Positions 50,932-60,456 of a DNA stretch of 64,000 nucleotides are shown here, piece after piece. The first letter of the stretch is position 1, and each line of letters begins with the position of its first letter. Source of the stretch: Roseibium alexandrii DFL-11 (lineage in GTDB: Bacteria; Pseudomonadota; Alphaproteobacteria; Rhizobiales; Stappiaceae). The position numbers were made by a program, and so were the translations under genes. Under the pieces are notes generated by a model that saw only the letters and a list, made by a program, of their open reading frames with translations, was not told the DNA's origin and made no database searches. The DNA is taken from NCBI RefSeq assembly GCF_000158095.2, contig NZ_CM011002.1, forward strand, positions 1,379,228-1,443,227, given 5' to 3'.

Positions 50932-53900
50932 ATGCGGAAGTGGATATCTGATGTTGCGCAGGACGCCACTTTCTGGCTCGTCCTTGTGTTCATATGTGCA
51001 TCTGCAATTTCGGCTTACGTCATCGCAGTCGACTTCGGCCAAAAGGCGAGAACAGCGGATCTTTCCGCAGCCGCCCAAGCGCAGAACGAACTGCTGACTG
51101 CGACCCGCTCTTTTTATTCGCGCGAAGTGGTCGACAAGCTTTACTCCTCCCAAGATGTCACCGTCAGTCATGATTATCATGGGAACGAGCTGACAATTCC
51201 AGCTCCCGTCTCCATGACGTTGGCGCTGGAAAATGAACTGGCGCTTCTTGGCGCCAAAAGCCGGATCAGGATGTTGTCCAATCATCCCTGGCCATGGCGC
51301 GATGGCCGGGAAATCGATGATTTCGAGCGTGAAGCTCTGGCTGCCTTGGCCGAGAACCCGGAACAGCCGTTTCAACGGCTTGAACAGCGCGAGGATGGTA
51401 ACGTTTTTCGCAGCGCCACTGCCGTTCGTATGGAAGGCAGCTGTGTCGCCTGCCACAACACGCATCCAGAGTCTCCCAAGACTGACTGGGAAATTGGCGA
51501 CCTTCGCGGTATTCAGGAAGTCGTACTCCCGGCGAGCGCGCTTTACGGCGGCAGCCTAACATCAATCAACAGCCTGATCGTGATGCTCGGCATCGCTTTT
51601 CTGGCGGCAGCTACGCTGACTTTTGTGCTTTCGTCTCAGCGCCAAAAAGCTCTGACACGTGTGCATGATCTTGCCGATGCGGAGCGGGAAAAAAACGCCG
51701 CCCTTGAAGCGGCCATCATCCGCGCTGAAACCGGCGAAGCGCAAGTCAACGCTGTTCTTGAAACGATGCTGGATGGAGTTGTGACGTTGTCTCCGTCCGG
51801 CGATCTCTTGAGTGCCAATCCGGCGGCGTTGCAAATGTTCGGTGTTCAATCATTTGAAGATCTGTCCGGCAAACGGATTTGCGACATCTTTCCAGACGAA
51901 GATGCGCATGTCCTGCCATTCGCGTGCTGCTCGGGAAAGTCGGCGCCTCTTGAAACAGACAAGAACCGGTTTGAAGTCACAGGACGCCGCTTTGACGGAA
52001 GCCTCTATCCTGTTGAATTGTCTCTTTCCAAAACCATCGTCGAGGGTCAGGACACCTACACCGCAATCTTGCGCGACCTCACCGAGCAAAAAGCAGCGGC
52101 TGCGAAATTGCAACAAGTAGAAACCCGCCTCGTAGATGCCATTGAATCCCTACCGGACGGCTTTGTTCTCTATGACGCCGAAGACCGGCTGGTTCTGTGC
52201 AACAGCAAGTACAAGGAGTTCTACAGCAGCAGCGCTGATCTGATCCGGCCCGGCCGAACGTTCGAAGAAATCATCCGGGAAGGCGCCCAACGTGGCCAAT
52301 ACCAGGTTACCGGGGACGCGTTGGAGGACTGGGTCGAACTCCGGATGGAGAACCACCGAAATCCCGGCGCTCCAATGGAACAGCATCTGGATGACGGCCG
52401 TTGGCTCCGGGTCATTGAATCACGCACCAGCGAAGGCGGTATGGTCGGTTTCCGTGTCGACATCACGGAACTTAAGAAACGCGAACAAGAACTGGTCAGC
52501 AGTCAAGGGCTGTTGCGCAATGTGGTCTCCGCCTCCTTCGATGGCATCATCGTCATGGATGGAAGCGGAACAGTTCTCGACTTCAGTCCGGCCGCAGAAG
52601 AAGTATTTGGCTGGTCGGCGGTTGAACTCGTTGGGCGGAAGATGTCCGACTACATCATTCCCGAAAAATACCGCGCCATGCACGATGCCGGTCTGGAGAA
52701 ATTCCTGAAAACCGGGGAAGGACCGGTTCTCGGAAAGCGGATCGAGATCGAGGGCCTGCACCGCGAAGGGCACGAGATCATCGTGGAACTCGCAATCCGC
52801 CACACGCGCGGTGAGAAGGGACCACTCTTCCTGGGCTATGTCCGAGACATCACGGAACGCAAAGCCGCTGAAGAAGCCCTTCGGGTAGCCAAGGAAAAGG
52901 CGGAAGCCGCGAACGAGGCCAAGGCCCAATTCCTCGCCATGATGAGCCACGAAATCCGCACCCCAATGAACGGGGTGTTGGGTATCTTGAGCTTGCTCCG
53001 GGATACCGATCTTGACCCCGTCCAAAAAGCATACGTGAAAACAGCCCGCGAATCGGGCCGCTCCTTGCTGGAACTCATCAACGATATTTTGGACTTCTCC
53101 AAACTTGAAGCAGGACGGACCGAGCTCGAAAAAGCTCCGTTCCGGCTTAAGACCGTCGTCAAGAGCATTGCCGACTTGTTCATGCCGATTGCCCAGGAAA
53201 AGGGGCTGACAATTGACCTGAACTATCCGGCTGACGTGCCGCAAGTCGTAAGCGGCGATGCGGGCCGGTTGCGGCAAGTGTTGCTGAACCTCGTGTCCAA
53301 TGCGGTTAAGTTCACCGAAATCGGATCAATCGATATCAGCGTTTCCCTCGACGAGGACGATCCGGTTCAGCCGGTGTTCCGTTTCACCGTCAAGGATACG
53401 GGCATTGGCATCGCAAAAGATAAGCACCAGACACTGTTTGGAGATTTCGTCACCATCGACACGAGCTACACCAAAAAACAAGGTGGCACGGGGCTTGGGC
53501 TGGCCATCAGCAAACGGCTCTCCAGCTTGATGGACGGGGAGATCCACGTCGAGAGCCTGCCTGGCGCGGGCAGCACCTTCCATTTCTGCGTTCCTCTTGA
53601 GCGCGCTGACGATGCTATCGAATTGCCCGAACCTGAAGTCGCGATGCTGGAAGAGCACATTCCAGACGGCTTAACTGTCTTGGTCGCTGAAGACAACGCG
53701 ACCAATCAGATCGTGGTCTCTCACGCGCTGGAACGTGCCGGCTGTGACATCGATATTGCCAACAACGGCAAGGAAGCGGTCATCGCGGCCCAGAACCGCG
53801 ATTATGACTGCATCTTGATGGATATTTCGATGCCTGAAATGGATGGCTTGGAAGCTGCGCAACACATTCAGAACGGGCAGCGGAACGCAAAGACGCCGAT

Positions 53901-54432
53901 CATTGCCCTCACCGCTTATGCCTTGCGCGGTGATAGAGAACGGTTCCTGGCAGCCGGCATGTCCGATTTCCTGTCAAAGCCTGTAGAGAAACAGGATCTT
54001 CTGGCGTGCATTGCCCGCAATGTCCGTCATCATGCTCCCAAGCTGGATCATGCCGCACCGCAGGCTACGTCTCAGGAACTCGGCGAAGCCCGCACCCTCC
54101 TCGCGGATATGCCACCGGAGTTACAGGAAAAGCTTCTGAACCAGTTTAAGGCCGACACCCGAGAGAAAAGCGAATCGGCACGCCTTGCGGCTCAAACGCA
54201 TGATTTCACACAGCTGGAACGCGCAACGCATGCCTTGAAGAGTGTTGCGGGAACCTTTGGCGCGACGCGATTGACCACGATTGCAGCGGAAATCAACACT
54301 CTGGTCCGCGAAGAAAAAACAGCCGCAGCCCTTACACGGGTGGACGAACTCCAATCAATAAGTGACGATACGTTAGCAGATGTGAAAGCTTTGGCGGGCG
54401 AGATGGGGATCAACCTGACCTCTGATCCATAA
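50932..54432 (+). CDS. Hybrid sensor histidine kinase with periplasmic CxxCH heme-type sensor domain
   Basis: The ATG at 50932 is chosen for the AGGGA site 8 bp upstream; an ATG at 50860 lacks one. Of 1166 residues, helix 1 is near 13-35. A periplasmic DUF3365/Tll0287-like domain with C171-V-A-C174-H175 follows, a c-type heme site that could sense redox or gas. Helix 2 is near 211-233. Three PAS domains start about 272, 400 and 527. The kinase has His673 in [12 protein letters not shown] and ATPase motifs DTGIGI and GTGLGL. A receiver with Asp964 ([12 protein letters not shown]) and an HPt domain with His1100 ([10 protein letters not shown]) complete a phosphorelay. The NtrC-type gene follows after 29 bp. 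Confidence 0.9.
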   Translation: MRKWISDVAQDATFWLVLVFICASAISAYVIAVDFGQKARTADLSAAAQAQNELLTATRSFYSREVVDKLYSSQDVTVSHDYHGNELTIPAPVSMTLALENELALLGAKSRIRMLSNHPWPWRDGREIDDFEREALAALAENPEQPFQRLEQREDGNVFRSATAVRMEGSCVACHNTHPESPKTDWEIGDLRGIQEVVLPASALYGGSLTSINSLIVMLGIAFLAAATLTFVLSSQRQKALTRVHDLADAEREKNAALEAAIIRAETGEAQVNAVLETMLDGVVTLSPSGDLLSANPAALQMFGVQSFEDLSGKRICDIFPDEDAHVLPFACCSGKSAPLETDKNRFEVTGRRFDGSLYPVELSLSKTIVEGQDTYTAILRDLTEQKAAAAKLQQVETRLVDAIESLPDGFVLYDAEDRLVLCNSKYKEFYSSSADLIRPGRTFEEIIREGAQRGQYQVTGDALEDWVELRMENHRNPGAPMEQHLDDGRWLRVIESRTSEGGMVGFRVDITELKKREQELVSSQGLLRNVVSASFDGIIVMDGSGTVLDFSPAAEEVFGWSAVELVGRKMSDYIIPEKYRAMHDAGLEKFLKTGEGPVLGKRIEIEGLHREGHEIIVELAIRHTRGEKGPLFLGYVRDITERKAAEEALRVAKEKAEAANEAKAQFLAMMSHEIRTPMNGVLGILSLLRDTDLDPVQKAYVKTARESGRSLLELINDILDFSKLEAGRTELEKAPFRLKTVVKSIADLFMPIAQEKGLTIDLNYPADVPQVVSGDAGRLRQVLLNLVSNAVKFTEIGSIDISVSLDEDDPVQPVFRFTVKDTGIGIAKDKHQTLFGDFVTIDTSYTKKQGGTGLGLAISKRLSSLMDGEIHVESLPGAGSTFHFCVPLERADDAIELPEPEVAMLEEHIPDGLTVLVAEDNATNQIVVSHALERAGCDIDIANNGKEAVIAAQNRDYDCILMDISMPEMDGLEAAQHIQNGQRNAKTPIIALTAYALRGDRERFLAAGMSDFLSKPVEKQDLLACIARNVRHHAPKLDHAAPQATSQELGEARTLLADMPPELQEKLLNQFKADTREKSESARLAAQTHDFTQLERATHALKSVAGTFGATRLTTIAAEINTLVREEKTAAALTRVDELQSISDDTLADVKALAGEMGINLTSDP

Positions 54433-54461
54433 AAGCTCCGCAAGACTTTGAGGGAATTGAT

Positions 54462-55949
54462 TTGAAAGTTCTGATTGTCGAAGACACGCTGTCTCTTGCC
54501 ACCGTTTATGAGCACCATCTTTCCCGTGCCGGGATAGAGACGACCCATGTGGAGACCGGTCAGGCGGCCCTTTCCAAGATCCGCAAGGGTGGCATCAGCG
54601 TCGTTCTTCTCGATCTGCAATTGCCCGACATGAATGGCCTTGAAGTCCTGGCGACCGTTCGGGAGGAACAGTTGCCGGTTACTGTCGTGGTTGTAACCAG
54701 TTCCGGATCTATCAAGACCGCGGTCGACGCCATGCAGGCCGGCGCCTACGACTTCATCGTCAAACCTGTTGCCGAAGAGCGCCTGATCACAACGACCCGC
54801 AACGCGCTGGAGCGTGAAACCCTTACGGAGGTCGTTGCAGAGGTTAGAAAACCGTCCGGCGGAAAGGCCAATCACGGCTTTGTCGGCTCGTCCCTGCCCA
54901 TGACCGCTGTCTACAAAATGATCGAAAGCGTCGCCCGGTCGAATGCGTCTGTTTTCATCACGGGGGAAAGCGGCACCGGCAAGGAGGTCTGCGCAGAAGC
55001 CATCCATAAATCCAGCCCGCGCGCCAAAAAGCCGTTTGTTCCGCTCAACTGTGCAGCCATTCCGAAAGACCTGATTGAATCTGAGATTTTCGGCCATGTA
55101 AAAGGCGCCTTTACGGGGGCGACGGGGGATCGGGATGGTGCGGCTGCACGGGCCGATGGCGGCACCCTTTTCCTCGACGAGATTTGTGAACTGGAACTGA
55201 GCCTGCAGGCCAAACTGCTGCGTTTTCTGCAAAGCGGCACAGTCCAGAAAGTCGGCAGCGACAAGCTAACCAAAGTCGACGTACGCATCGTCTGCGCTAC
55301 CAACCGGGATCCGCAGGAAGAGGTCGAAGCTGGCCGCTTCCGCGAAGACCTCTATTACCGCCTTCACGTCCTGCCCATCGGACTGCCCCCCTTACGCGCT
55401 CGCGGTGCCGATATCTTGGAACTTGCCCGGCATTTTCTAACCAAGTTCGGCAGCGAAGAAGGCAAGACATTTGAAGGTTTTTCAGTGGAAGCCGAAGAGC
55501 TTTTGATGCGTCATCCCTGGCCGGGCAATGTCAGGGAAATGCAAAACACAATTCGCAACCTGGTTGTTCTGAATGAAGGCCCGATCGTCGAGGTGGACAT
55601 GCTGGCGACCCTACAGGGGCGCCAGCCCTCTGCGCCCAAACCCGCACAAACGGTTCCACTCAGCGTGCCTCAGGCAGCAAGCCCGGCTTCAACGGTCGTC
55701 AGCGACACGGGCGATGTTTGGCCGCAGATTACACTGTCCCTTGGTCAACCCTTCGAAACGCTAGAACGCAGCATCATCGAGGCGACCATTGACGCGTGCG
55801 GCGGAAGTCTGCCGAAAACCGCACGTGTTCTCCAGGTCAGTCCCTCAACCCTTTACCGCAAGAAGGAAATCTGGGCAGCCCAAGATGGGGACGACACCGG
55901 TGTTGCCGGCTCGGAACCGGACGAGGACGATATGGCTGTAAATTCCTGA
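54462..55949 (+). CDS. NtrC-family response regulator, sigma-54 activator
   Basis: The start is a TTG with a GAGGG site 7 bp upstream. The 495-residue protein has a receiver domain with Asp51 (VVLLDLQLPDMNG), an AAA+ domain with Walker A GESGTGKE, and ESEIFGHVKGAFTGATGDRD, including the GAFTGA loop that touches sigma-54. The next motifs are GGTLFLDEI and RFREDLYYRLHVLPIGLPPL, and a C-terminal Fis-type helix-turn-helix (about 430-470, ACGGSLPKTARVLQVSPSTL). It is in the same class as LuxO, NtrC and AlgB, but unlike AlgB it should be fully sigma-54 active. It receives phosphate from the kinase before it and very likely controls the sigma-54 promoters around it. Confidence 0.93.
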   Translation: MKVLIVEDTLSLATVYEHHLSRAGIETTHVETGQAALSKIRKGGISVVLLDLQLPDMNGLEVLATVREEQLPVTVVVVTSSGSIKTAVDAMQAGAYDFIVKPVAEERLITTTRNALERETLTEVVAEVRKPSGGKANHGFVGSSLPMTAVYKMIESVARSNASVFITGESGTGKEVCAEAIHKSSPRAKKPFVPLNCAAIPKDLIESEIFGHVKGAFTGATGDRDGAAARADGGTLFLDEICELELSLQAKLLRFLQSGTVQKVGSDKLTKVDVRIVCATNRDPQEEVEAGRFREDLYYRLHVLPIGLPPLRARGADILELARHFLTKFGSEEGKTFEGFSVEAEELLMRHPWPGNVREMQNTIRNLVVLNEGPIVEVDMLATLQGRQPSAPKPAQTVPLSVPQAASPASTVVSDTGDVWPQITLSLGQPFETLERSIIEATIDACGGSLPKTARVLQVSPSTLYRKKEIWAAQDGDDTGVAGSEPDEDDMAVNS

Positions 55950-55982
55950 CAGCCTTTGCAGACAGCCAACTTTCTATTTCTT

Positions 55983-56561
55983 TTAGGCACCACTCGCCCT
56001 GATCATGGTTTCGGCAATCCCGACCGCGGCTGCGTGGGATGTAATTGGCAGAGCGCCGTTCAAAAGGTCTTGTTGAACCCGTTTTCGGGACCGCAGCCTG
56101 AGTTGCATTTCCTCCAGATCGCCAGGACATGGATCACTGAGCTGGATGACATGGCGGGCGACAAAGATATGTCCGAGCGCGACCCGTTGGTTTCCGTGAA
56201 GCACCAGGGCCGGTCCTGCGGTCCAGCGGCCACCGCCATAGCCCGTTTCTTCCAGAAGCTCCCGGCGGGCAGCAAACTCAGGGTTCTCACCCGGATCAAT
56301 TTGCCCGCCCGGGAGTGTCAGACACACATGTCCGACACCATGCTTGTATTGCTCCAGAAGCAGAACTTCATCTTTCTCCGTTACAGCATAGACTGTCGCA
56401 TAGGTCGGCAGGTCTATCTGATAATAGTCTTCCACACGGGTGTGGTCAGGCAACTCGACGGTCTGTCGAAGGACTTTCAGACGATCTCCGGCTTCAAAAA
56501 CCTTTTCACTGCCCAAAAGCGTCCAGGTCGTTTGGTCCAGGGGGGCGATTGGCAATCCCAT
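55983..56561 (-). CDS. Nudix hydrolase
   Basis: The ATG at 56561 (MGLPIAPLDQTTWTLLGSEK) lies 2 bp after the upstream stop with a GAGG site. The 192-residue protein has the Nudix box in GGQIDPGENPEFAARRELLE and ETGY (G-x5-E-x7-REUxEExGU), all essential residues kept. It would cut a nucleoside diphosphate linked to another group; ADP-sugar or GDP-mannose-type enzymes are the most similar by length. It is coupled to the HAD-like gene and convergent with the response regulator. Confidence 0.85.
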   Translation of the reverse strand: MGLPIAPLDQTTWTLLGSEKVFEAGDRLKVLRQTVELPDHTRVEDYYQIDLPTYATVYAVTEKDEVLLLEQYKHGVGHVCLTLPGGQIDPGENPEFAARRELLEETGYGGGRWTAGPALVLHGNQRVALGHIFVARHVIQLSDPCPGDLEEMQLRLRSRKRVQQDLLNGALPITSHAAAVGIAETMIRASGA

Positions 56562-56562
56562 C

Positions 56563-57405
56563 TCACGCCTCGACCAGTTCGCCGGCCCGCTCATTTACGG
56601 CGGCTTCTTGTTGCGTGAGGCGGCGGAACTCGTAGCTTAGCAGCTGACTGACATCGCCCGGCCCTTTGATTGTCGAGAGCACGTCCGCACTGCCAAAAGC
56701 GTTGCAGAGCGGATTGGCGTAGGAACCGGCGGCTTGCGGTGTCACATAGCCGATCAGGCGTGCATTCTTGTGCCGCTTCAGCAGATGGCTGACCACGAGA
56801 GCGGATGAAAACGTCCGCGGGACGATCATCAGGCTTGTGTCGGTGTCCCGGTAAACATCGTGATCCGGAAAACGCGCTTTGAACTCGTGGGTAATGGTCG
56901 CGAGCTCAGAATGCTCTTCCTCCCACGCGGCATAGTCTTTCATCTGACGGAGCGTTGATTGATAACCCGCGATGCAAAGCCGCAAAGACGCGGAGCCACT
57001 CTCCAGCATTGGCGCTTGTTTGTCCGGGTACGTGCTTTTCTGAACGACCTTGACCATGAACTCATAGAGATCGTCGGAAAACTCATGCTCATGCTGCACG
57101 ACGAGATCTTCACCGACCCAGAGTTCCGTGCCTCCGGCTGCGAACAGACCGGCACATGCAGCGCGGACCGATGCCGGGATACGGGTCATCATGTCCGTGA
57201 TGCTGGTGTTGGACAGAATGTAGCATGCGCGTTTGCGCGCAAATGCGCTCAAGTACCGCGCGAAATCCAGATCCATCTGACCTTTCGGGCTTGGCACGAG
57301 CGCATCAAGATCGAACAGATAGACGTCATTTACCGGGACCGGGTCCTTCCAGCCAATGGGGCCGGTGACTTGTCCGACTGGGGCGAATACCGCTTGTGGA
57401 AACAT
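56563..57405 (-). CDS. HAD-superfamily protein with degenerate catalytic motifs
   Basis: The 280-residue protein has a HAD-type first motif, VYLFDLDALVPSP (DxD), near residue 28, and ILSNTS resembling motif II. The cap region (about 95-185) recalls eukaryotic-type phosphomannomutase or trehalose phosphatase folds: LRLCIAGYQSTLRQMKDY. However the expected GDxxxD of motif IV is replaced by IGYVTPQAAGSYANPL, without acidic residues. It might be a mannose-phosphate-binding or regulatory protein rather than an enzyme. It is driven by a sigma-54-like promoter divergent from algD. The start has a GGAGAGG site. Assignment below superfamily is unsure. Confidence 0.6.
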   Translation of the reverse strand: MFPQAVFAPVGQVTGPIGWKDPVPVNDVYLFDLDALVPSPKGQMDLDFARYLSAFARKRACYILSNTSITDMMTRIPASVRAACAGLFAAGGTELWVGEDLVVQHEHEFSDDLYEFMVKVVQKSTYPDKQAPMLESGSASLRLCIAGYQSTLRQMKDYAAWEEEHSELATITHEFKARFPDHDVYRDTDTSLMIVPRTFSSALVVSHLLKRHKNARLIGYVTPQAAGSYANPLCNAFGSADVLSTIKGPGDVSQLLSYEFRRLTQQEAAVNERAGELVEA

Positions 57406-57446
57406 GACAGCCTCTCCTTTGCGAGAATTTTGGTTGCAGACAGCTT

Positions 57447-57463
57447 TGCAACAGGCTTGCCAA
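57447..57463 (-). promoter_or_regulatory. Sigma-54 promoter of the HAD-Nudix unit
   Basis: The coding strand reads TTGGCAAGCCTGTTGCA, GG-10 bp-GC, a near-ideal match. The start point would be near 57436, 31 bp before the ATG. Confidence 0.78.
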
Positions 57464-57856
57464 ATGGAGCGGCCGGGTAGGATCTGGTAATTTCTTTCAT
57501 AAATACATACACTTAACTAATATATTAAACTACAAGATGACGTATGTGCCAATTAGCATTTCTGATTTCCGGAAGCCTTTCTTCTGAATTCGCGAAATCC
57601 GAACTGTTGTTTGTTACGAAATTTGGAGCGTCCAAAAATCCAGCTGTGAGGCTTTATAATATAAGCCGTGTTTCATCGGCTTTTGGTTTGAGAAATTCGC
57701 GGTACTGACCGCACACTTACGTATTTCCGAAAACCCGAATTATATTTGCCCGAATTTGAATTTTTGTTTTCAAAATCGAAAGGCCAACAGGCCCGCAGAT
57801 TTTGTGTATTTTTCATATATCACTGTTTTTACTACTCTTTCTCATGCCAATTCAAT

Positions 57857-57873
57857 TTGGCACGGCGCTTGTA
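57857..57873 (+). promoter_or_regulatory. Sigma-54 promoter of algD
   Basis: TTGGCACGGCGCTTGTA has a perfect -24 half and correct spacing; the -12 GC is GT. The start point near 57884 excludes a TTG at 57878 as start codon and leaves room for the GGGAG site at 57899 and the ATG at 57911. Confidence 0.72.
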
Positions 57874-57910
57874 ACTGTTGTCCCAGGACCATCACACTGG
57901 GAGCAGTGAA

Positions 57911-59320
57911 ATGAAAATGCATGTAGGAAAATTTGAAGCCGTTCAAACACTCGACGCTTTTGACTGGCGCCTCATTGAAACCAAAAACACCATCAGTGTC
58001 ATCGGCCTGGGATATGTTGGAGCCGTCTCCCTCGCCTGCCTGAGCTCGCTTGGCCACAAGGTCATCGGCGCCGACATTGATGCCAAGAAAGTCGATTCCA
58101 TCTCCTGGGGCCAGAGCCCGATCGTTGAAGACCAACTCGGCGACTTGCTGACCGCGGGTGTTAACGACGAGCTGCTGACAGCCACGACCGATGTTGCGCA
58201 AGCGGTCATGGACTCAGACGTCACGTTCGTCTCCGTTGGCACCCCGACCAGCGAAGACGGCGGCTGCGACACGCGCGCCATTAAAGCGGTTGCCCGGTCT
58301 ATCGGCACTGCGATCGCGGCCAAGGACGCCTTCCACGTCGTCGTTCTGCGCTGCTCCGTTCCTCCGGGAACGACGCTCGAGATCATGACCCCGATCATCG
58401 AAGAAGTGTCTGGCAAGCGGGCCGGCCGGGACTTCGGCGTGTGTTTCAATCCGGAGTTTTTGCGGGAAGGCACGGCTGTTGCCGATTTCCATGCACCGCC
58501 AAAAACAGTCATCGGCGTCACGGATGAGCGCACTGCGAACATCATGAAAAAAATCTATGTACCAGTTGATGACAACCCGATTGTCACCTCTGTCGATGTC
58601 GCCGAGCTGGTAAAATATGTCGACAATGTCTGGCATGCGACGAAGGTGAGCTTTGCCAACGAAGTTGGCCGCCTGTGCAAGCCGATGGGGATCGACAGTC
58701 ACAAGGTCATGGACATTTTTGTTCAGGATACGAAGCTGAACCTGTCGCCTTACTACCTGAAGCCTGGCTTTGCTTTTGGCGGCTCTTGCCTGCCGAAGGA
58801 AGTCCGCGCCGTTTCGCACCTTGCAGAACAGCTGAACGTTAATGTTCCGCTCATCGACTCACTGATCCCGACCAACGACCAGCAAGTCGAAGAGGCGATC
58901 GAAATGGTCCGCAAGACCGGTGCCAAGAAAGCCGCCATCCTGGGCGTTGCATTCAAGCCGGGTACGGACGACTTGCGCGAAAGCCCGGTTCTGGAAGTGA
59001 TTGCGGCCCTGCGCGCTGAAGGCGTGGAGGTCACCGCTTACGACCCGGCCATCGTGCCTGGTCCGCATATCGCACAACAGTTTGAATATATGCAGCACGC
59101 TTCGCCGCATCTCAAAGCTGTTGTCGATGCCTTGCCCGACTTCCTGAAACAGACCCCGGAAGAGGCCGTCGCGGACGCTGATGCCATCATCGTCTCGCAA
59201 AACGGTCCGGCCATTCGGAGTGTGATGAGATCCAAAAAGGAAGACGCGGCAGTGGTGGATTTGGTCCGCCTGCACGCTGAACCGCCGGCATGCTCCCGCT
59301 ATGCGGGGATCGGCTGGTAG
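57911..59320 (+). CDS. algD: GDP-mannose 6-dehydrogenase (AlgD-like)
   Basis: AlgD makes GDP-mannuronic acid, the committed precursor of alginate. From the ATG at 57911 there are 469 residues. The NAD site is SVIGLGYVGAVSLACLSSLG near residue 35, followed by the SPIVE segment typical of AlgD. The centre has VCFNPEFLREGTAVADFHAP, and the catalytic Cys is in PGFAFGGSCLPKEVRAVSHL. NVWHATKVSFANEVGRLCKP and GVAFKPGTDDLRESPVLEV also agree with AlgD better than with UDP-glucose dehydrogenase. An extra N-terminal 30 residues are present. It stands alone behind its own sigma-54 promoter, about 13 kb from alg8. Confidence 0.9.
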   Translation: MKMHVGKFEAVQTLDAFDWRLIETKNTISVIGLGYVGAVSLACLSSLGHKVIGADIDAKKVDSISWGQSPIVEDQLGDLLTAGVNDELLTATTDVAQAVMDSDVTFVSVGTPTSEDGGCDTRAIKAVARSIGTAIAAKDAFHVVVLRCSVPPGTTLEIMTPIIEEVSGKRAGRDFGVCFNPEFLREGTAVADFHAPPKTVIGVTDERTANIMKKIYVPVDDNPIVTSVDVAELVKYVDNVWHATKVSFANEVGRLCKPMGIDSHKVMDIFVQDTKLNLSPYYLKPGFAFGGSCLPKEVRAVSHLAEQLNVNVPLIDSLIPTNDQQVEEAIEMVRKTGAKKAAILGVAFKPGTDDLRESPVLEVIAALRAEGVEVTAYDPAIVPGPHIAQQFEYMQHASPHLKAVVDALPDFLKQTPEEAVADADAIIVSQNGPAIRSVMRSKKEDAAVVDLVRLHAEPPACSRYAGIGW

Positions 59321-59334
59321 GACCATCCACTCCC

Positions 59335-59382
59335 GTCCGCTCCCTCCCGTGGCCCCATCTTAAGAGATGGGAGGGGGCGGAC
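59335..59382 (+). terminator. Long hairpin after algD
   Basis: GTCCGC (59335-59340) pairs with GCGGAC (59377-59382), enclosing CCCTCCC/GGGAGGG and CCATCT-TAAG-AGATGG pairings. There is no T-run, so a rho-independent stop is uncertain; it may protect the mRNA end. Confidence 0.45.
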
Positions 59383-59481
59383 ACCCCAATTAAGTCAGGA
59401 ACCAGTCACCGGCGCTGGCTCGAAGAAGAAATAGTCGTATTAGGTAAACTATTCTGCTTTCACATAGTATTGGCAGCGATC

Positions 59482-60273
59482 TCAATTAAAACCTTGCGTC
59501 GCACTATCGGAGCTAGGTGGGATATCCGGCGTTTCTTCTAGTTCACCAGGCATAGGGCGTTTCTTTGCATTTGGGCCGAAGAAAGCATCAGTGATTTCCT
59601 TGATTTTCCCGGTATCGAGCATGTCCCGTAGAACGCGCGTTACGCTTGGTACCAAATGGCCGTTTTTTGAATGCAGATAATGGAAAAAATCGACCTGCCC
59701 CAAGGAGCCGCCAACAGCTTCGATGCATCCGCGATCGTCGTGATTGGAATAGATGTCCAAGGCAATCTGAGGACCTACCACAGCGTCCAATCGATCCAGT
59801 TTGAGCATTCCGAAAAGCTCTTGAAACGTGTCTCCCAACCAAACATCGTCATACCCCTCAGTGTATTTCGATAGTAGCCGAGCCCCGTTTATCCGGCCCC
59901 AACGTTTTTGTGTGACGGAATTGCCATCTAACAAGTCGGGGTTGCAGGAAAATATCCTGATATCGATCTGCAAGATTGGTACGTCGATCCGCGTCAGAAA
60001 CGGAAACTCCTGATCAAACAGTTTTGGCCCGGCGATGATGCCATCTACCTCATTGGAAGATGCGGTAAGGATATTTCGGGACCGAGCCATGGGCAGTTTG
60101 GTGATTGAAATGCCCAACTGATCATATGCGCTTTCAACGATGCGAACGGCCAGCGCAACCGGTGCAGCGTTCTGGGCCATGGAGAACGTCAATGTGTCCT
60201 GCGCTTGCGATGACGGTACATACCAATTCGATAGGCACACGAAAATTATCAACGTTTTGAGCCATACCCGCAT
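59482..60273 (-). CDS. Periplasmic solute-binding protein (SBP family 3-like), orphan
   Basis: The ATG at 60273 gives 263 residues with a signal peptide (TLIIFVCLSNWYVPSSQAQ). The body resembles amino-acid-type binding proteins: LTFSMAQNAAPVALAVRIVE, EVDGIIAGPKLF and LDRLDAVVGPQIALDIYSNH. The C-terminal tail is Pro/Ser-rich. No permease or ATPase is next to it, so it may act as a sensor or belong to a transporter elsewhere. No clear ribosome-binding site is present. It lies between AT-rich spacers. Confidence 0.7.
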   Translation of the reverse strand: MRVWLKTLIIFVCLSNWYVPSSQAQDTLTFSMAQNAAPVALAVRIVESAYDQLGISITKLPMARSRNILTASSNEVDGIIAGPKLFDQEFPFLTRIDVPILQIDIRIFSCNPDLLDGNSVTQKRWGRINGARLLSKYTEGYDDVWLGDTFQELFGMLKLDRLDAVVGPQIALDIYSNHDDRGCIEAVGGSLGQVDFFHYLHSKNGHLVPSVTRVLRDMLDTGKIKEITDAFFGPNAKKRPMPGELEETPDIPPSSDSATQGFN

Positions 60274-60456
60274 AAAACTCACTGGACCCGAACCATTTCA
60301 AAACAGCAACAGACATGAATATAACGCCACGTTTGACGTTAGCAATTGTAATATTATACAAAAATTCTCATATATTTCTTGATACACTAGTATATTCTAA
60401 ATATTTTCTGCAAATGAATCAACTATTCAACGTTTTTCACACTACTAAATCCTGAT

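Larger units (their letters stand above)
57406..57910. other. Divergent regulatory region between HAD gene and algD
   Basis: This 505-bp AT-rich stretch has no gene. It carries a minus-strand sigma-54 promoter at 57447-57463 and a plus-strand one at 57857-57873, with TTCGCGAA-like and TTTCCGGAAG-like sequences between (57566-57603) and a cluster near 57721-57781 that includes TTTTCAAAATCGAAA, exactly as upstream of the RTX gene. It is likely to bind the NtrC-type activator for both directions. Confidence 0.65.

Noticed and set aside
57878..57910. TTG at 57878 as algD start
   Set aside because: It is upstream of the predicted transcript start and lacks a ribosome-binding site; the ATG at 57911 has GGGAG.
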